A stretch of 64,000 nucleotides of DNA. It comes from G963662265 sp963668545 (lineage in GTDB: Bacteria > Spirochaetota > Spirochaetia > CADAEX01). The notes under the pieces are model-generated. The model worked only from the letters and a program-made list of their open reading frames with translations, made no database searches and was not told the origin of the DNA. Made by a program: the position numbers and the translations under genes. The stretch is taken from NCBI GenBank assembly GCA_963668545.1, contig OY764868.1, positions 2,728,001 to 2,792,000 on the forward strand. The letters run 5' to 3'. Each line of letters opens with the position of its first letter. The stretch's first letter is position 1. This document shows positions 62,011 to 64,000 of the stretch, in pieces.

Positions 62011-62556
62011 TCAGTTGTTGAAATAACCAACCGACTGCTTGTTTGCCAGATGATCAGAAGAATCAGCTGTTTCAGCTGGTTTATTCTCACTATCCACCTC
62101 CGGGGCAGGAACAGGAGATGCACCTGAATATCTGTTTTCCTGAACCTTTTCTGATGAAACAGATTCAGCTTTTTCAGTTTCAGTTTTTACTTCAGATGAG
62201 TCTTTTCTGTAATCTTCATCTATTACACATTCGCCGTCAAGAATCACCCCTTCCTCAACTATAAGCCGGGGAGTATAAATATTACCAAGTATCATTCCTG
62301 AAGATAAAACTATAACTCTTTCGCTTGAATAGATATTTCCCTTTACAGCTCCGCCTATCACAACTGTACTTGCATTAATTGTACACTCAGCCCTGCCGTT
62401 TTTTCCCACAAGGACCTTCCCTGTGGTCTTTATTGTTCCGGTGAAGTCACCATCTATCCGCAGCAGGCCGTTTAAATCAAGTTCTCCGTTAAACCTGGTC
62501 CCTTCGCCTACAATCGAATTTACAAAAGCTCTATCTTCAATAAGATTATTGCTCAT
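62011..62556 (-). CDS. Bactofilin with a disordered C-terminal tail
   Basis: A 181-residue bactofilin. Rungs of the beta helix: GTRFNGELDLNGLLRIDGDF, GTIKTTGKVLVGKNGRAE, VIGGAVKGNIYSSERVIVL and LGNIYTPRLIVEEGVIL. Unlike the first bactofilin it has a 55-residue acidic Ser/Pro tail, probably disordered. It lies 32 bp after an M23 peptidase gene in the same direction; in Helicobacter and other curved bacteria a bactofilin recruits such peptidases to shape the cell. Confidence 0.92.
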   Translation of the reverse strand: MSNNLIEDRAFVNSIVGEGTRFNGELDLNGLLRIDGDFTGTIKTTGKVLVGKNGRAECTINASTVVIGGAVKGNIYSSERVIVLSSGMILGNIYTPRLIVEEGVILDGECVIDEDYRKDSSEVKTETEKAESVSSEKVQENRYSGASPVPAPEVDSENKPAETADSSDHLANKQSVGYFNN

Positions 62557-62588
62557 GAATTACCCTACCAAATAATCAGCCAGATTTT

Positions 62589-63617
62589 TTAATTACCAAG
62601 CCTGTTTTTAATATTGAGATACCGCTCAGGATCCACAACCTGCGAACCTATACGAACCTCATAATGAAGATGGGGGCCTGTAGAAAGTCCGGTATTACCC
62701 ATTGTACCAATTACTTCCCCCTGTGTTACTGTCTGCCCCTCTTTAATATAGACTTTGTCAAGATGGGCATATTTAGTAAAAAAACCGTACCTGTGCCTGA
62801 TAACAATATAATTACCGAAGCCAAGCGGCTCATATCCTTTTTCAACAACCTTGCCGTTTGCAGTTGATACTATTGGAGTTCCCCTCTTATAAGCAAGGTC
62901 AATTCCCTTATGAAGATACCACTTTCTTGTAAAGGGGTGAACAGATGGCCCGAAATAATTTGTTATTCTTCCCTTAACATTCTTCAGAGGCCACAAAGTG
63001 GGAAGCTCAACAAGAAGTTCCCCCTGGGAAACCAGAAGCCCGGTAATCTCATTGAAGGATTCAACCGATTCATTCAGAAAGGAACTCAGAGCCTTGAGGT
63101 CTTCAAGCTCCCTGAGCATTTCAGAAGTATCTGAACTGCCTTTATTAACACTGAAGTCAGAACCGATAAAATTCTGTCTCTCCCCCCCCATATTGCTGTT
63201 ATCAATACCAAGTGTTCCGAGAGTTTTTGAAAGAGAAGCCTCAAAGACCCTTGAAACACTTTTCAGCTCCGCAATCTGGTCCCTTATGATTTCAAGGTCT
63301 TCTTCCTTCTTTTCCAGAGTATCTGTCCTGTTTGCAAGCATCCCCGACATTCCCTTGAACTGGGTAGTGAAAATAACAAATGCAGTAAGCATGCATCCCA
63401 GAAGAAAAACCATTACTATAAGCGAAAAAACAGATATCCTGAAGTTGAATATCTTTTTTTCTGAATGAGGAATAAGCATAACAGTAAAACGCTGCTTGCC
63501 TGAATTTATAAGATTATTAAAAGTTGAAGATATTTTACCGAAAAATGCCGCCAGCTGCTTGCTGACAACTTCGACTACTTTATTTTCGACTTTTTTATAT
63601 TTATTTACGGGGGACAC
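62589..63617 (-). CDS. M23 family peptidoglycan endopeptidase (LytM type)
   Basis: A 342-residue inner-membrane-anchored protein: one transmembrane helix at about 55-80 (FSLIVMVFLLGCMLTAFVIF), a coiled-coil region at about 100-190, then the M23 domain. Metal ligands are visible in WYLHKGIDLAYKRGTP (HxxxD) and STGPHLHYEVR (HxH), so it should be active on peptide crosslinks. Start GTG, with GGAGTAG upstream. The adjacent bactofilin suggests a role in cell shape. Confidence 0.92.
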   Translation of the reverse strand: MSPVNKYKKVENKVVEVVSKQLAAFFGKISSTFNNLINSGKQRFTVMLIPHSEKKIFNFRISVFSLIVMVFLLGCMLTAFVIFTTQFKGMSGMLANRTDTLEKKEEDLEIIRDQIAELKSVSRVFEASLSKTLGTLGIDNSNMGGERQNFIGSDFSVNKGSSDTSEMLRELEDLKALSSFLNESVESFNEITGLLVSQGELLVELPTLWPLKNVKGRITNYFGPSVHPFTRKWYLHKGIDLAYKRGTPIVSTANGKVVEKGYEPLGFGNYIVIRHRYGFFTKYAHLDKVYIKEGQTVTQGEVIGTMGNTGLSTGPHLHYEVRIGSQVVDPERYLNIKNRLGN

Positions 63618-63676
63618 AAATCTACTCCTACTTTAAACTGAGAGTATCACGCAAGGCAATATTTGTCAAATAATTG

Positions 63677-63705
63677 TTGACGACTTACCCCTATCATGCT
63701 ATCCT
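63677..63705 (+). promoter_or_regulatory. Possible promoter of tatD
   Basis: TTGACG at 63677-63682 and TATCCT at 63700-63705, 17 bp apart. It is oriented towards the tatD-like gene and divergent from the M23 peptidase gene. Confidence 0.45.
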
Positions 63706-63756
63706 GTTTTAAAAAAACAGATTCCATAAATAATTTCAATAAATAACGGTGTAAAC

Positions 63757-64000
63757 ATGAAATACTTTGATACTCACGCTCATATCGGGCTTATTAATGA
63801 AGACCCGATAGAACAGCTTATTATTACACAGGAAGCACGCCATGAAAAAGTGGAGCACATTGTAAGCATCTGCAACAGCCTCCACGATTTTTTCATTGTC
63901 TATGACAACCTGAGAACCGCAACCAATATCTACCATAGTATAGGAGTATCTCCTTCAGAAGTTGCACACCCTGGAAAAGACTGGGAAGCAAAAATCGAAG
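63757..64000 (+). CDS. TatD-family metal-dependent hydrolase (5' part)
   Basis: The first 81 codons of a TatD-family nuclease, cut by the window end. It starts MKYFDTHAHI, the metal-binding HxH of the TIM-barrel amidohydrolase fold, and includes HIVSICNSLHDFF and SIGVSPSEVAHPG, where most TatD proteins have GVHP; that His is Ser here. TatD proteins are 3'-5' exonucleases. No strong ribosome site is seen. Confidence 0.82.
   Translation, partial: MKYFDTHAHIGLINEDPIEQLIITQEARHEKVEHIVSICNSLHDFFIVYDNLRTATNIYHSIGVSPSEVAHPGKDWEAKIE

Overview
The window looks like a chromosomal segment of a motile spirochaete (Spirochaetota, Spirochaetales/Treponema-like). Evidence is the run rho-rpmE, cinA, bactofilin, lnt, HU and rpsT, two flagellar chaperone-type genes (fliS and a FlgN-like partner), paired PSP1/YaaR genes, and exported proteins whose signal peptides end in LFAGG(N/S)KE. 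The assignment rests on gene content and signal-peptide style only. Shine-Dalgarno sites are usually clear, TTG and GTG starts are common, and the window is gene-dense. No tRNA, rRNA, CRISPR array or prophage was recognised.

Layout. 1-7.5 kb: carA-carB, then a competence/recombination run dprA-comM-yraN. 7.5-10.8 kb: a FAD-linked oxidase gene cut in two by an IS110-family (IS1111-like) element; its 3' non-coding part carries short segments matching the element's end and its flanks, a candidate guide (seek/bridge) RNA. 10.9-14.6 kb: a two-gene exported set, a transglutaminase/TPR protein and a repeat/beta-propeller lipoprotein. 14.9-22.5 kb: SPOR protein, coaE, polA, fliS with a FlgN-like gene, and a beta-propeller protein whose deacetylase-like domain has lost its catalytic residues. 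22.5-25.7 kb: small membrane protein, YbjQ-like protein, polar amino-acid ABC transporter. 25.8-30.4 kb: a signalling locus with an HD-GYP protein, a cNMP-binding protein with a degenerate GGDEF, and a cNMP-binding/GGDEF/DHH-DHHA1 fusion; this is the most unusual locus in the window.

30.6-37.9 kb: an unknown gene with a strong promoter, a lipoprotein, then a TRAP transporter (dctP-dctQ-dctM) with a GntR regulator, an opine-dehydrogenase-like enzyme and an Asp/Glu-racemase-like enzyme. A near-perfect 50-bp palindrome abuts its promoter and is the likely operator. 38-41.1 kb: a reverse-strand sugar-phosphate operon (RpiB-like protein plus split transketolase) with a hairpin-rich leader, preceded by two small envelope genes. 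41.7-47.8 kb: an APC permease and a choline-kinase-like enzyme converge on two HAD phosphatases, an Fe-type alcohol dehydrogenase and an HDIG protein. 47.9-64 kb: housekeeping and envelope genes: Cys-cluster protein, TPR/NHL protein, surE, a galactokinase-like GHMP protein lacking key residues, rho, rpmE, cinA, two bactofilins, a pseudo-receiver, lnt, HU, rpsT, PSP1, YaaR, an M23 peptidase and the start of a tatD gene cut by the window edge.

Three genes below 60 codons-scale or easily overlooked were read directly from the sequence: a 59-residue protein at 50360-50539, a 56-residue zinc-ribbon-like protein at 60162-60332, and the 3' half of the interrupted oxidase at 7522-7941. Functional calls are by motif recognition without database searches.
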